From Candidatus Zhuqueibacterota bacterium (lineage in GTDB: Bacteria > Zhuqueibacterota > Zhuqueibacteria > Residuimicrobiales > Krinioviventaceae), in NCBI GenBank assembly GCA_016928775.1, contig JAFGKD010000061.1, positions 38,746 through 102,745 of the forward strand: DNA of 64,000 nucleotides. Direction: 5' to 3'. Below are positions 36,633 to 44,503 of this stretch, piece after piece; within the stretch, counting starts at the first letter, position 1; every line of letters begins with the position of its first letter. The notes beneath the pieces were generated by a model. The model was not told the DNA's origin. It ran no database searches and saw only the letters and a list, made by a program, of their open reading frames with translations. The position numbers and the translations under genes are program-made.

Positions 36633-36986
36633 TTGCAGGATTTCAGGAATTTGAAGGTTTGGGAAAAGAGCCATGCATTTACGCTAATAATTTACAAGAT
36701 GACAAAAGCCTTTCCAAAAGATGAATTGTATGGGCTAACAAGCCAGATACGTCGATCAAGCTCATCAATTCCAACAAATCTTGCAGAAGGCTGTGGGCAA
36801 AGCTCGGATGCACAATTGGCCAGATACGTACAGATTTCGATAGGATCAGCGAGTGAGGTCGAATATCAGCTTTTGCTCGCCAAAGACCTGGGCTACATAC
36901 AAGATTCAAATTATCAAGACTTGAATAAAGACATTAATCAAATAAAGCGAATGCTCATTGCTTTCCTAAAAAAACTAAAAACGTGA
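36633..36986 (+). CDS. Four-helix-bundle protein (S23/23S rRNA intervening-sequence family)
   Basis: The 117-residue protein begins at a TTG; AGGAGGAGG at 36619-36627 is five bases upstream and no better start exists. It has the family signature: FRNLKVWEKSHAF at the start, FPKDELYGLTSQIRRSSSSIP, NLAEGCG, and a long last helix. Family members form pentameric helical bundles and are found both inside 23S rRNA intervening sequences and scattered in genomes; their role is not established. Here it sits inside an efflux operon, between the channel and first ATPase genes, bracketed by two copies of a word repeat. That position suggests insertion of a mobile cassette rather than a part in transport. 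Confidence 0.85.
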   Translation: MQDFRNLKVWEKSHAFTLIIYKMTKAFPKDELYGLTSQIRRSSSSIPTNLAEGCGQSSDAQLARYVQISIGSASEVEYQLLLAKDLGYIQDSNYQDLNKDINQIKRMLIAFLKKLKT

Positions 36987-36992
36987 TTTAAT

Positions 36993-37046
36993 CGCTATAA
37001 GGTTTAAAGCATATAGCTTAAAGCTTATAGCCTATAGCTTACAGCT
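36993..37046. repeat. Right AGCTTATAGC-word repeat flanking the four-helix-bundle gene
   Basis: The stretch holds GCTATAAGG, TATAGCTTAAAGC, TTATAGCCTATAGC and TTACAGC words, the same vocabulary as the copy at 36538-36587. Being built of palindromic words it can pair with the left copy in either orientation. Confidence 0.65.
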
Positions 37047-37066
37047 AAAAAGAGGAGCAGAAAACC

Positions 37067-37759
37067 ATGATCATCCAAACCTCCAACCTCACCAAAATCT
37101 ACCGCACCGAAGAAATCGAAACCACGGCATTGAACAATGTCAATTTTAAAGTCGAAGAGGGCGAATTTGTCTCCATTATGGGACCGTCCGGGTGTGGGAA
37201 ATCGACGCTGCTAAATGTTGTCGGGCTCATTGACACCATTGATAACGGCGAGTATTCGTTTCTGGGTAAAGAAGTTTCAAAGTTCAATGAACGACAGCGT
37301 GCCAACGTGCGCAAGGGTAACATCGGTTTCATCTTTCAAAGCTTTAATTTGATTGATGAATTGACCGTTTACGAAAACGTCGAGCTGCCCCTCCTCTATC
37401 TCAAAACGCCGGCAGCGGAACGCAAGGAAAAAGTTAATGCGGCGCTGGAACGTATGGAAATCATGCACCGACGCAACCACTTTCCACAACAGTTGTCCGG
37501 TGGACAGCAGCAGCGCGTCGCTGTGGCACGGGCGGTGGTCGCCAATCCCAAAGTCATTTTGGCGGATGAGCCAACCGGTAATCTGGACTCGAAAAACGGC
37601 GACGAAGTCATGAGTATCCTCACCCAGCTCAACGAAGGCGGCACGACGATCATCATGGTGACGCACTCACCGACGTACGCCGAGTATGGCAATCGTGTGG
37701 TGCATTTATTTGACGGCAAGATTGTCACCGAGAATTTAAACGGTAAATTTCATGTGTAA
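37067..37759 (+). CDS. ABC transporter ATPase 1 (LolD/MacB type)
   Basis: The 230-residue ATPase has Walker A GPSGCGKST near 39-47, Q-loop FIFQSFNLIDELTVYENV, signature LSGGQQQRVAVARA, Walker B VILADEPTGNLD and the H-loop MVTHSP. These match the LolD/MacB/FtsE group that powers MacB-type permeases, which move substrates from periplasm outward by mechanotransmission rather than through a channel of their own. It lies 91 bp upstream of the first permease and is preceded by AGAGGAG. All motifs are canonical, unlike the second ATPase of the locus. Confidence 0.95.
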   Translation: MIIQTSNLTKIYRTEEIETTALNNVNFKVEEGEFVSIMGPSGCGKSTLLNVVGLIDTIDNGEYSFLGKEVSKFNERQRANVRKGNIGFIFQSFNLIDELTVYENVELPLLYLKTPAAERKEKVNAALERMEIMHRRNHFPQQLSGGQQQRVAVARAVVANPKVILADEPTGNLDSKNGDEVMSILTQLNEGGTTIIMVTHSPTYAEYGNRVVHLFDGKIVTENLNGKFHV

Positions 37760-37760
37760 A

Positions 37761-37820
37761 GGTGAAATGTGAGACGTGAAGCCTCAAAGGTCAAACGTCA
37801 AAAGTCAAATGTGAAACGTT
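37761..37820. repeat. Degenerate GTGAAACGT-word repeat
   Basis: The gap between ATPase 1 and permease 1 contains GTGAAATGTGAGACGTGAAG and then TCAAACGTCAAAAGTC and AATGTGAAACGTT. The words recur in the gaps at 40281, 49538 and 51953. In this copy inverted pairing is weak. Confidence 0.55.
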
Positions 37821-37850
37821 CGGCAAAATTTATAATATTTAAAAGTTGAT

Positions 37851-40223
37851 ATGAGAAGCTTTATTCGAATAGTCAAAGCACACAAGGGATCGTCGTTTAT
37901 CACTATTTTGGGATTTGCGACGGGGTTGGCAGCGGCGATGCTGTTGCTTATCTTTATTCAGCATGAGTTGAGCTACGATCGGCACTGGGAGAACGGCGAA
38001 CGCATCTATCGTGCCAACGTCGTGTGGACCAGGAATGATCGGACCGTGGAGCATGCAATCTGTCGCCGCAATGCCTACACCGAGGTGCCGAATATGGTTC
38101 CTGCTATCGAATCGGCTGTACAATTTTACCGGACATTCAATCCCGAGCTTCATTACCAAAACCAACGATTTCGCAATCTCGGAATGTTTTATGTGGATTC
38201 AACATTCTTTAAAGTCTTTCGCATGCAGGCCGTCGCTGGAGATTTAAGCCAGGCTTTGAAAATGCCGGATGCCCTCGTCATTAATCAGCGAACGGCCGAG
38301 CAGGTTTTTGGTGAATCCAATCCGATTGGACAGATGGTGCTTTTGTCAGAATTTTCATTGCCGGAATCAAAATTATTAGGACAGATTGCAGCGGTTGTTC
38401 CCGATCTCCCAAAAACGTCTCACTTTGATTTTGACGTGCTCATTCCCATGAGCGCCAATGCAATCCTTGAGCACCTGGGCGGATTGGAATTTTTCACCTA
38501 TTATTTGTTATATGAAAACGCACCACGTCACGCAGCGCGGCAGGATATCGAAACGGCTCACACAGAGACCATGCGCGAATGGGCACAACGACTCGGCATG
38601 TCGTCGCCGCCAGGAACGAATCTGCTGCCATTACGAAAAATATACTTACATTCCGGGAACAGCGGCAGCCTGGGCCCAACCGGCGATCCACAGGCCATCC
38701 GGATATTTGCTCTCTTGACCGGCCTCATTTTGGTCATTGCCATTGCCAACTTTGTCAATTTATACCTTGTGCAGACCAACCGGCGCGCCCTGGAAACCGG
38801 TGTTCGAAAAACGTTGGGCGCGACGCGCTTTCAGCTGGTGCGGCAGTTTTTATTCGAATCCTTTTTACTCTCCGGTATCGCGCTGCTCGTCGCCTTGCTT
38901 TTAGCCTCCCTGCTCATCGAGCCCTTCGGCGATGTGATGCGGCGATCTTTATCCATGAACGCGCTGTTGCAACCAACGTTCTTTTTGTCTTTGGTGGGAC
39001 TCTTTTTTCTCATTTCACTGCTCGCCGGTCTCTATCCCGCGTGGGTGCTGTCGCGGCAGCAGCCTGTTCACGTACTCAAGGGTATTGGCACAACCGGCAA
39101 ACCCAAACAGGTGCTGCGAAAGAGCATTGTGCTGGCGCAATTTGCCATTTGCATGTTGCTTTTGACAAATTTGCTTGTCCTGCAAAAGCAATTCGATTTT
39201 ATGAATAATCGCCCTTTGGGATTTGATGCCAAAAACGTCATTGCCTACCAGAATTTGAGTCCGCAAGTGCAGCAAGCTTTCCCATTGATCAAAAATGAAC
39301 TGCAGCAATATGCTGATATCGTATCAGTCACGGGCGCTCATTCACGACCGGGACAGGGCGCCAGCGGTCAGAGCATCAAGGTTTTTGGTAAACAGGACAA
39401 CGACAGGATTGGCATCCGAGAGGTGCGAATTCAACCGGATTATCTCAAAACCTATGGCATGGAATTGCGCGCAGGACGAAGTTTTGAGGCAAATCGTTCA
39501 ACAGATCGAAATGCGGTTATTCTGAATGAAGCAGCAGCTCGTGCGCTCGGATTGAATGAGCCCATTGGTGCGTCGATAATTATGTTTTCAGAACCTATGG
39601 AGGTTATTGGTGTTGTTAAGGATTATCATTACAGTTCGCTGCGCGATCCCATTCAGCCGGAGCTGTTTACATTTTATAAAGATCAAATATTAAACATCTC
39701 TATTCGCGTCAATTCCGCCGATCCGCAACGCACGATCAGCCGAATCAATCAGGTTCTGACAAAATACGACGCCGAGTATACACCAAATTATGTTTTTTTG
39801 CAGGACGCCTTTGCGGCGATGTACGGCGGCGAATATCGGCTCATCCAGTTGGTGACAGCAGGATCTGTTATTGCACTTGTGCTCACTATTCTCGGACTAT
39901 CAGCCATAACCGCCATATCCGCACAGCAGCGCATCAAAGAGATTGGCATTCGCAAAGCCATTGGTGCAGATGTGCGGGAAATCGTTCAGCTCATGGTCGG
40001 CACACAGATTATCACATTATTTATCACAACATGTATTGCCGGACTATTGGCGTTGTGGATCATACAGAGATGGTTGCAAAACTATGCCTATCGCATCGAA
40101 GTGAGCTTTTGGTATTTTGTCGCCTCGGGAACGGTTATTCTGCTCGTAGCGCTGGCGGTCACCGCGGTGATCTCTTTTCGGGCTTCGCGTGCGAATCCGG
40201 TGGAGGCGCTTAGATACGAATAA
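37851..40223 (+). CDS. Double-module FtsX/MacB-family permease 1
   Basis: The 790-residue protein shows the architecture shared by the array: transmembrane helix 1 (about 18-38, followed by HELSYDRH), a first periplasmic MacB-core domain (about 45-280), an FtsX unit of three helices (about 285-415), a new helix near 425-445 starting the second module, a second periplasmic domain (about 450-670) and a final FtsX unit of three helices ending NPVEALRYE. It is thus two MacB-like modules in one chain, about eight helices, without a fused ATPase. MacB-type permeases hand substrates from the periplasm to an adaptor and TolC channel. It follows ATPase 1 and is the most divergent complete copy at the C-terminus (SFRASRANPV instead of SWQAIRAATANPV). 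Confidence 0.9.
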   Translation: MRSFIRIVKAHKGSSFITILGFATGLAAAMLLLIFIQHELSYDRHWENGERIYRANVVWTRNDRTVEHAICRRNAYTEVPNMVPAIESAVQFYRTFNPELHYQNQRFRNLGMFYVDSTFFKVFRMQAVAGDLSQALKMPDALVINQRTAEQVFGESNPIGQMVLLSEFSLPESKLLGQIAAVVPDLPKTSHFDFDVLIPMSANAILEHLGGLEFFTYYLLYENAPRHAARQDIETAHTETMREWAQRLGMSSPPGTNLLPLRKIYLHSGNSGSLGPTGDPQAIRIFALLTGLILVIAIANFVNLYLVQTNRRALETGVRKTLGATRFQLVRQFLFESFLLSGIALLVALLLASLLIEPFGDVMRRSLSMNALLQPTFFLSLVGLFFLISLLAGLYPAWVLSRQQPVHVLKGIGTTGKPKQVLRKSIVLAQFAICMLLLTNLLVLQKQFDFMNNRPLGFDAKNVIAYQNLSPQVQQAFPLIKNELQQYADIVSVTGAHSRPGQGASGQSIKVFGKQDNDRIGIREVRIQPDYLKTYGMELRAGRSFEANRSTDRNAVILNEAAARALGLNEPIGASIIMFSEPMEVIGVVKDYHYSSLRDPIQPELFTFYKDQILNISIRVNSADPQRTISRINQVLTKYDAEYTPNYVFLQDAFAAMYGGEYRLIQLVTAGSVIALVLTILGLSAITAISAQQRIKEIGIRKAIGADVREIVQLMVGTQIITLFITTCIAGLLALWIIQRWLQNYAYRIEVSFWYFVASGTVILLVALAVTAVISFRASRANPVEALRYE

Positions 40224-40280
40224 TGAAGAGCAAAATGTTTTTGGGAATGAAAGAGTAGAGGCAGGAATAAGTTGGAATAT

Positions 40281-40312
40281 GAAAGGTGAAAGGTGAAACG
40301 TCAAACGTGAAC
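40281..40312. repeat. Degenerate GTGAAACGT-word repeat
   Basis: GAAAGGTGAAAGGTGAAACG followed by TCAAACGTGA lies between permease 1 and the antisense toxin gene. Same vocabulary as at 37761, 49538 and 51953. Confidence 0.5.
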
Positions 40313-40343
40313 CGATTTATGATAGAATCTTTAGCAAATTATT

Positions 40344-40730
40344 TTACCAAATTGTCCTTTTATAATGGTCTCTTATAACTTGATCTTTGGTTACGATTGG
40401 GCAATTTTTTATCATTGCTGTCGCAACAATTGTCCGGTCAGCGGGATCGCGATGCTCCCAGTCAAGAGCGAGATTTTTGATCCATATATTTTCGTCAACA
40501 GGAACAATCTCGATGGAACGCAAAAGTCGTAGCCGATTCACATATCCATTCAGGTCTTCATCCATTTGGAGCGCCCCTTTTTTAAGCTTTATACCAATCT
40601 CCCAAATGGTAATCGAGGAGATAAAAGCGCCCTGCTCATTGATTTTGCCGCAGGCTTTTGCCGCTTTTGGTGAAAGCTCGTGTGGCGCCAGCGTCCACCA
40701 TAGCAAAGCACAAGTATCGAGGAGGATCAT
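40344..40730 (-). CDS. PIN-domain (VapC-type) toxin
   Basis: PIN toxins are magnesium-dependent RNases that cut specific RNAs when freed from their antitoxin. I start at 40730 (MILLDTCALLWW), where the ATG overlaps the antitoxin stop as ATGA. The 128-residue protein has the acidic residues in place: Asp5 in LLDT, Glu in SSITIWEIGIKLKKG, and the pair DPADRTIVATAM. It belongs to the PIN subgroup usually paired with Phd/YefM antitoxins. It lies antisense inside the efflux locus, between permease 1 and ATPase 2, so it is likely an acquired module. Confidence 0.9.
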   Translation of the reverse strand: MILLDTCALLWWTLAPHELSPKAAKACGKINEQGAFISSITIWEIGIKLKKGALQMDEDLNGYVNRLRLLRSIEIVPVDENIWIKNLALDWEHRDPADRTIVATAMIKNCPIVTKDQVIRDHYKRTIW

Positions 40731-40960
40731 GGCAGTTCGCTCCATTCGTCAATTTCCGCTTCCATAATCGAATCAGCGATTTTTGCGCTATCGCGTAAAT
40801 CGCCAAAGACCTGGTCGACGGATTTGTTCTTTAAAATAGGTACTACTTTCAACGTTGGCACATTATTGCTGGTGACGATGAGTTCTTCACCAGTTTGTTC
40901 GACCTCACGAAAGTATTCCAACATTTTGGCTTTGAGTACGCTTTTGGAAACAGTGTTCAT
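40727..40960 (-). CDS. Phd/YefM-family antitoxin
   Basis: The 77-residue protein begins at 40960 (MNTVSKSVLKAKML), preceded by AAGGA. An ATG at 40990 would overlap the operator. It has the Phd/YefM DNA-binding part (KMLEYFREVEQTGEELIVTSNN, about residues 12-33, and VPTLKVVPI) and an acidic C-terminal tail that normally wraps the toxin. It should neutralise the PIN toxin and repress the pair by binding the palindrome just upstream. Confidence 0.88.
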   Translation of the reverse strand: MNTVSKSVLKAKMLEYFREVEQTGEELIVTSNNVPTLKVVPILKNKSVDQVFGDLRDSAKIADSIMEAEIDEWSELP

Positions 40961-40975
40961 GATAAAATTCCTTCT

Positions 40976-40991
40976 TATGACTATGGTCATA
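40976..40991 (-). promoter_or_regulatory. Putative operator of the toxin-antitoxin pair
   Basis: TATGACTATGGTCATA is a near-perfect palindrome 15 bases before the antitoxin start, and a further TGGTCATA lies at 40995-41002. Repeated TGGTCATA half-sites fit autorepression by a Phd-like dimer. Binding is inferred. Confidence 0.5.
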
Positions 40992-41074
40992 CACTGGTCA
41001 TAATAGTCGATTTTTCAGAAAAAGTCAATACAATTTTATGAAAATAATCAACATCACTATCAACGGAGACCACC

Positions 41075-41746
41075 ATGATTAAACTCATCGACATCGAAAA
41101 ATACTATGCCAACAAGTTCGTCAAGACATTTGTTCTGCGCAATATCAGCCTGGACATTCAAGAGGGCGAATTCCTCACCATCATGGGACCGTCTGGCGCG
41201 GGCAAGTCCACCCTGCTGCATATAGTGGGTATGCTGGATGACATGTCGAGTGGGGAGTACTATTTTTACGACGAACCGGTGCATCAACTCAAGGAAAAGG
41301 ATCGCACGCGACTGCACCAGCAAAACATTGGATTTGTCTTTCAGCAATATCATCTCATTGATGACTTGACCGTGTACGAAAATCTTGAAACGCCTTTAAT
41401 TTATAAAAAAGTGAAAGGCTCGGAGCGCAAGAGCATGGTGGCCGATATGCTGGATCGCTTTAGCATTGTGGCCAAAAAAGACCTCTTTCCCAACCAGCTC
41501 TCCGGTGGACAACAGCAGCTCGTTGCCATTGCGCGCGCCTTGATCATCAATCCGAAACTCATTTTGGCGGATGAACCGACCGGCAATCTCAACTCCAAGC
41601 AGGGATTCGAGATTATGGACATGCTGAAAGAGCTCAACGACCAGGGCGTAACCATCGTGCAGGTAACGCATGATGAGAAAAAGGCCGAGTATGGCAACCG
41701 GATTGTGAATTTGTTGGATGGATGGATGGAAGAAAGTGGAACGTAG
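41075..41746 (+). CDS. ABC transporter ATPase 2 (LolD/MacB type) with altered D-loop
   Basis: The 223-residue ATPase has Walker A GPSGAGKST near 40-48, Q-loop FVFQQYHLIDDL, Walker B LILADEPTG and the H-loop QVTHDE. Two conserved positions differ from ATPase 1: the signature is LSGGQQQLVAIARA, with Leu for the usual Arg, and the D-loop is GNLNS, with Asn for Asp. The catalytic Glu and His are intact, so hydrolysis is possible but may be asymmetric. A heterodimer with ATPase 1 would be one explanation. It lies 52 bp upstream of permease 2. The start follows GGAG in the leader by 11 bases. Confidence 0.93.
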   Translation: MIKLIDIEKYYANKFVKTFVLRNISLDIQEGEFLTIMGPSGAGKSTLLHIVGMLDDMSSGEYYFYDEPVHQLKEKDRTRLHQQNIGFVFQQYHLIDDLTVYENLETPLIYKKVKGSERKSMVADMLDRFSIVAKKDLFPNQLSGGQQQLVAIARALIINPKLILADEPTGNLNSKQGFEIMDMLKELNDQGVTIVQVTHDEKKAEYGNRIVNLLDGWMEESGT

Positions 41747-41798
41747 AAGAATGGTTGCGGTATGAATTAGAAATTGTGAAACATCAAAGGGATGAACA

Positions 41799-44180
41799 AT
41801 GCTAAAAAACTATCTAAAATTCTCCTTGCGACATATCCGGCGCAATAAAATCTACTCCTCAATAAACATCATCGGGCTGGCCATCGGTATTGCCGGCTTT
41901 TTTCTTATCATGCTGTGGGTTCAGGATGAGCTGAGCTTTGACAAGTTCCACGAAAATCGCGACAGCATTTACCGCGTAGTGTGCGAAACAAAAGGTGAAC
42001 CGTTTTTTGGCTCGCCGGCGCCGTTGGCGCCAACGATTGCGAATGAATTGCCGGAGGTGCTGCGATCAACCCGACTCTATCGCGTGCCTCGATTTGTCTT
42101 TGGTTATGAGGAAAAGTCCTTTTATGAAGATAACGGCATTGTTGTCGATCCGGCTTTTTTTCACATGTTCAGTTTTCCATTCATCAAGGGGAGTTTGGAA
42201 ACCGGTTTCACAAATCCGGACCATATTGTCATCACCGAATCCATGGCGCAAAAATATTTTGGTGCGGATGATCCGATCAACAAAAAAATCAATGTTGAAG
42301 GTGAAGGATTCCTCGTGGTCGGTGGCGTTTTAAAAGATATTCCGGCCAATTCGCATTTACAATTTGACTATGCACTGCCCTATGTTTTTCTGCAAGATGT
42401 TCGATTGTGCGGCCTTGAATGGGGCGACTTTAATTTTAAAACCTATGTTCAACTCAACCTGCCCTTAAATCAGGAGGATGTTCAGAAAAAAATCACGCAA
42501 ATCGCCATTGACAATGATTGTCCCCAGATCAAATACGATGGTTTTTCTTTTTCACTGCAATCATTAAAAGATATGTACCTGCATCCGATCAGCGCCTACG
42601 ATATTCAGCTCGGCGATATGAAATACATTTACATTTTTTCGATCGTGGCCCTGCTCCTGTTGGGCGTTGCGTGCATTAATTTTATCAATCTCAGCACGGC
42701 TCGGGCTATAGTCCGGGTAAAAGAAGTGAGCATCCGCAAAACGGTTGGTGCAGACCGCCGGCACATTATTGCGCAGTTGTGGAGTGAATTCTTTGTCTTT
42801 GCCTTATCGGCTTCTGTCATCGCCCTTGCTATCGTTCAAGTCGCCATGCCGTATTTTAATCAATTGACAGAAAAACAATTGGCGCTTCATTTCATGCAAC
42901 CGCACATGTTGATACTCATGATCAGCGCGATTTGCTGCTGTGGACTGGTGGCGGGTTTATATCCGGCGATCTCTATTTCGGTCTTTCAACCGGTCAGACT
43001 CATGCAGAGGCAGACTATGGGCTTGAACAGTCCATTTTTGCGCCGACTGCTGGTCGTCAGTCAATTTGCGTTATCCATTCTGCTGATCGTGTGCACGCTC
43101 GTGGTGGCTCAACAAATGCGGTATATCCACGATAAGAGCTGGACCCTGCGGGATGATGTCGTGCTGCACATGCCGATCAAGGAAAACATTGGCATCAAAT
43201 TCGATGTGGTGAAAAATGAACTGCTGCTGCATCCGAACATCGTTGCGGTGAGCGCCAAAGATGCGCTGCCAACCATGCTTAACAATAACACGACCGGTGT
43301 GTGGTGGACGGGGAAAACCGATGCGCAAAATTCACTGCACATAGAAACCATTCGTGTGAGTCACGACTATTTCACCACCATGGGTCTTGCGCTGACCGAA
43401 GGACGCGCCTTTTCACAAGATTTCAGCGATGATGAAGGCGTGGCTTATATTCTCAACGAGGAAGCGGTGCGACAAACGGGATTGAGCGATCCTGTGGGAA
43501 AAAGCTTTGCGCTTTACCGTCGGCAAGGACCAATCATTGGCGTGGTGCAAGATTCTTATTTTCATACGCTCAAACAACCCAAGCGGCCGCAAGCCTTTTA
43601 TCTGTTCACAAACCTGCCTCGCGAAGGCTTTTTTGGTTCGGTCTTTATCCGGATTTCAAAAACACAAAGCCATGCGGACGTGCAAGCGGTCATCTCCCAT
43701 ATTGAATCCGTGTGGCGCGGCGTGAACCAGATAGCTCCTTTCGAATATCATTTTCTGGATCAGACGATTCAGAAACAATACCAAGATGAACAACGATTGA
43801 TGTTTTTGTTCGGCATCTTTTCCGCCGTGGCCATTTTGATTTCCTGTCTCGGACTCTTCGGGCTAGCGACATTTATGGCTGAACGCCGCACCAAAGAAAT
43901 CGGCATACGCAAGGCGCTGGGCTCCACTGTCCCTGGCGTGATCATGCTGCTCACGCGCAGCTTTGCCACGTGGGTGTTGATTGCCAATATTATCGCCTGG
44001 CCGCTCGCCTGGTTTATCATGAACAAATGGCTGCAAAATTTTGTCTATCGAACCGAGATGACCTGGTGGATGTTTGTCCTGGCCGGAGGTATGGCATTCG
44101 TCATTGCCTTATTGACGATAAGCTGGCAGGCGATACGGGCAGCAACGGCGAATCCGGTGGAGGCGTTGCGGTACGAATAA
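41799..44180 (+). CDS. Double-module FtsX/MacB-family permease 2
   Basis: The 793-residue copy is paired with ATPase 2. Helix 1 lies in INIIGLAIGIAGFFLIM (about 22-40) and is followed by WVQDELSFDKFHENRDSIYRV, the signature of most copies in the array. Module 2 begins near 420 with the helix of SQFALSILLIVCTLVVAQQM. The last FtsX unit includes ERRTKEIGIRKALGS, and the protein ends in SWQAIRAATANPVEALRYE. Two ATPase-permease pairs precede the remaining ATPase-less permeases, which suggests later copies use the same ATPases. No frameshift is seen. Confidence 0.93.
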   Translation: MLKNYLKFSLRHIRRNKIYSSINIIGLAIGIAGFFLIMLWVQDELSFDKFHENRDSIYRVVCETKGEPFFGSPAPLAPTIANELPEVLRSTRLYRVPRFVFGYEEKSFYEDNGIVVDPAFFHMFSFPFIKGSLETGFTNPDHIVITESMAQKYFGADDPINKKINVEGEGFLVVGGVLKDIPANSHLQFDYALPYVFLQDVRLCGLEWGDFNFKTYVQLNLPLNQEDVQKKITQIAIDNDCPQIKYDGFSFSLQSLKDMYLHPISAYDIQLGDMKYIYIFSIVALLLLGVACINFINLSTARAIVRVKEVSIRKTVGADRRHIIAQLWSEFFVFALSASVIALAIVQVAMPYFNQLTEKQLALHFMQPHMLILMISAICCCGLVAGLYPAISISVFQPVRLMQRQTMGLNSPFLRRLLVVSQFALSILLIVCTLVVAQQMRYIHDKSWTLRDDVVLHMPIKENIGIKFDVVKNELLLHPNIVAVSAKDALPTMLNNNTTGVWWTGKTDAQNSLHIETIRVSHDYFTTMGLALTEGRAFSQDFSDDEGVAYILNEEAVRQTGLSDPVGKSFALYRRQGPIIGVVQDSYFHTLKQPKRPQAFYLFTNLPREGFFGSVFIRISKTQSHADVQAVISHIESVWRGVNQIAPFEYHFLDQTIQKQYQDEQRLMFLFGIFSAVAILISCLGLFGLATFMAERRTKEIGIRKALGSTVPGVIMLLTRSFATWVLIANIIAWPLAWFIMNKWLQNFVYRTEMTWWMFVLAGGMAFVIALLTISWQAIRAATANPVEALRYE

Positions 44181-44185
44181 CAAGC

Positions 44186-44252
44186 AAAAAGGAAAAAGGG
44201 AATCCGGAGAAATGACGCTTTCATTACCTTTTTCCTCTATCCCGTAAAAGGG
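44186..44252. repeat. Imperfect inverted repeat of GGAAAAAGG words
   Basis: AAAAAGGAAAAAGGG (from 44186) is matched by CCTTTTTCC (44228-44236) and CCCGTAAAAGGG follows. It fills the gap between permease 2 and the permease remnant. Confidence 0.55.
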
Positions 44253-44260
44253 AAGACATT

Positions 44261-44407
44261 ATGTTAAAAAGACATATAAAACTCACGCTGCGCAACATGC
44301 GCAAAAACAAGATTGACACCGTCCTGAATCTCAGCGGTATTACACTCGGCTTGGCACTGACGTTATTGATTGTATTTCATACTCAGGAAGAGTTGCGTTA
44401 TGAATAA
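44261..44407 (+). pseudogene. N-terminal remnant of an FtsX/MacB permease (48 codons)
   Basis: An ATG at 44261 opens a 48-residue frame that matches the first helix of the array permeases: basic start with LTLRNMRKNK, then a helix in LNLSGITLGLALTLLIVF, then EELRYE and a stop. In full copies the same point reads DELRYE or DELSYD and continues into the periplasmic domain. About 95 bases of non-permease sequence follow before the next gene. It is either a gene cut down by a stop and deletion, or a recombination scar joining the start of one copy to the LRYE end of another. No function is expected, although a short membrane peptide could still be made. Confidence 0.75.
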
Positions 44408-44503
44408 ATTGATGTAAAGCACTATTACTCTCCAAGTATACAGCGTCTCTTAAAGGAGGTAGCAACCTAATGGATTGACGACTGCAAAGCAGGGAGAAAA
44501 AAA

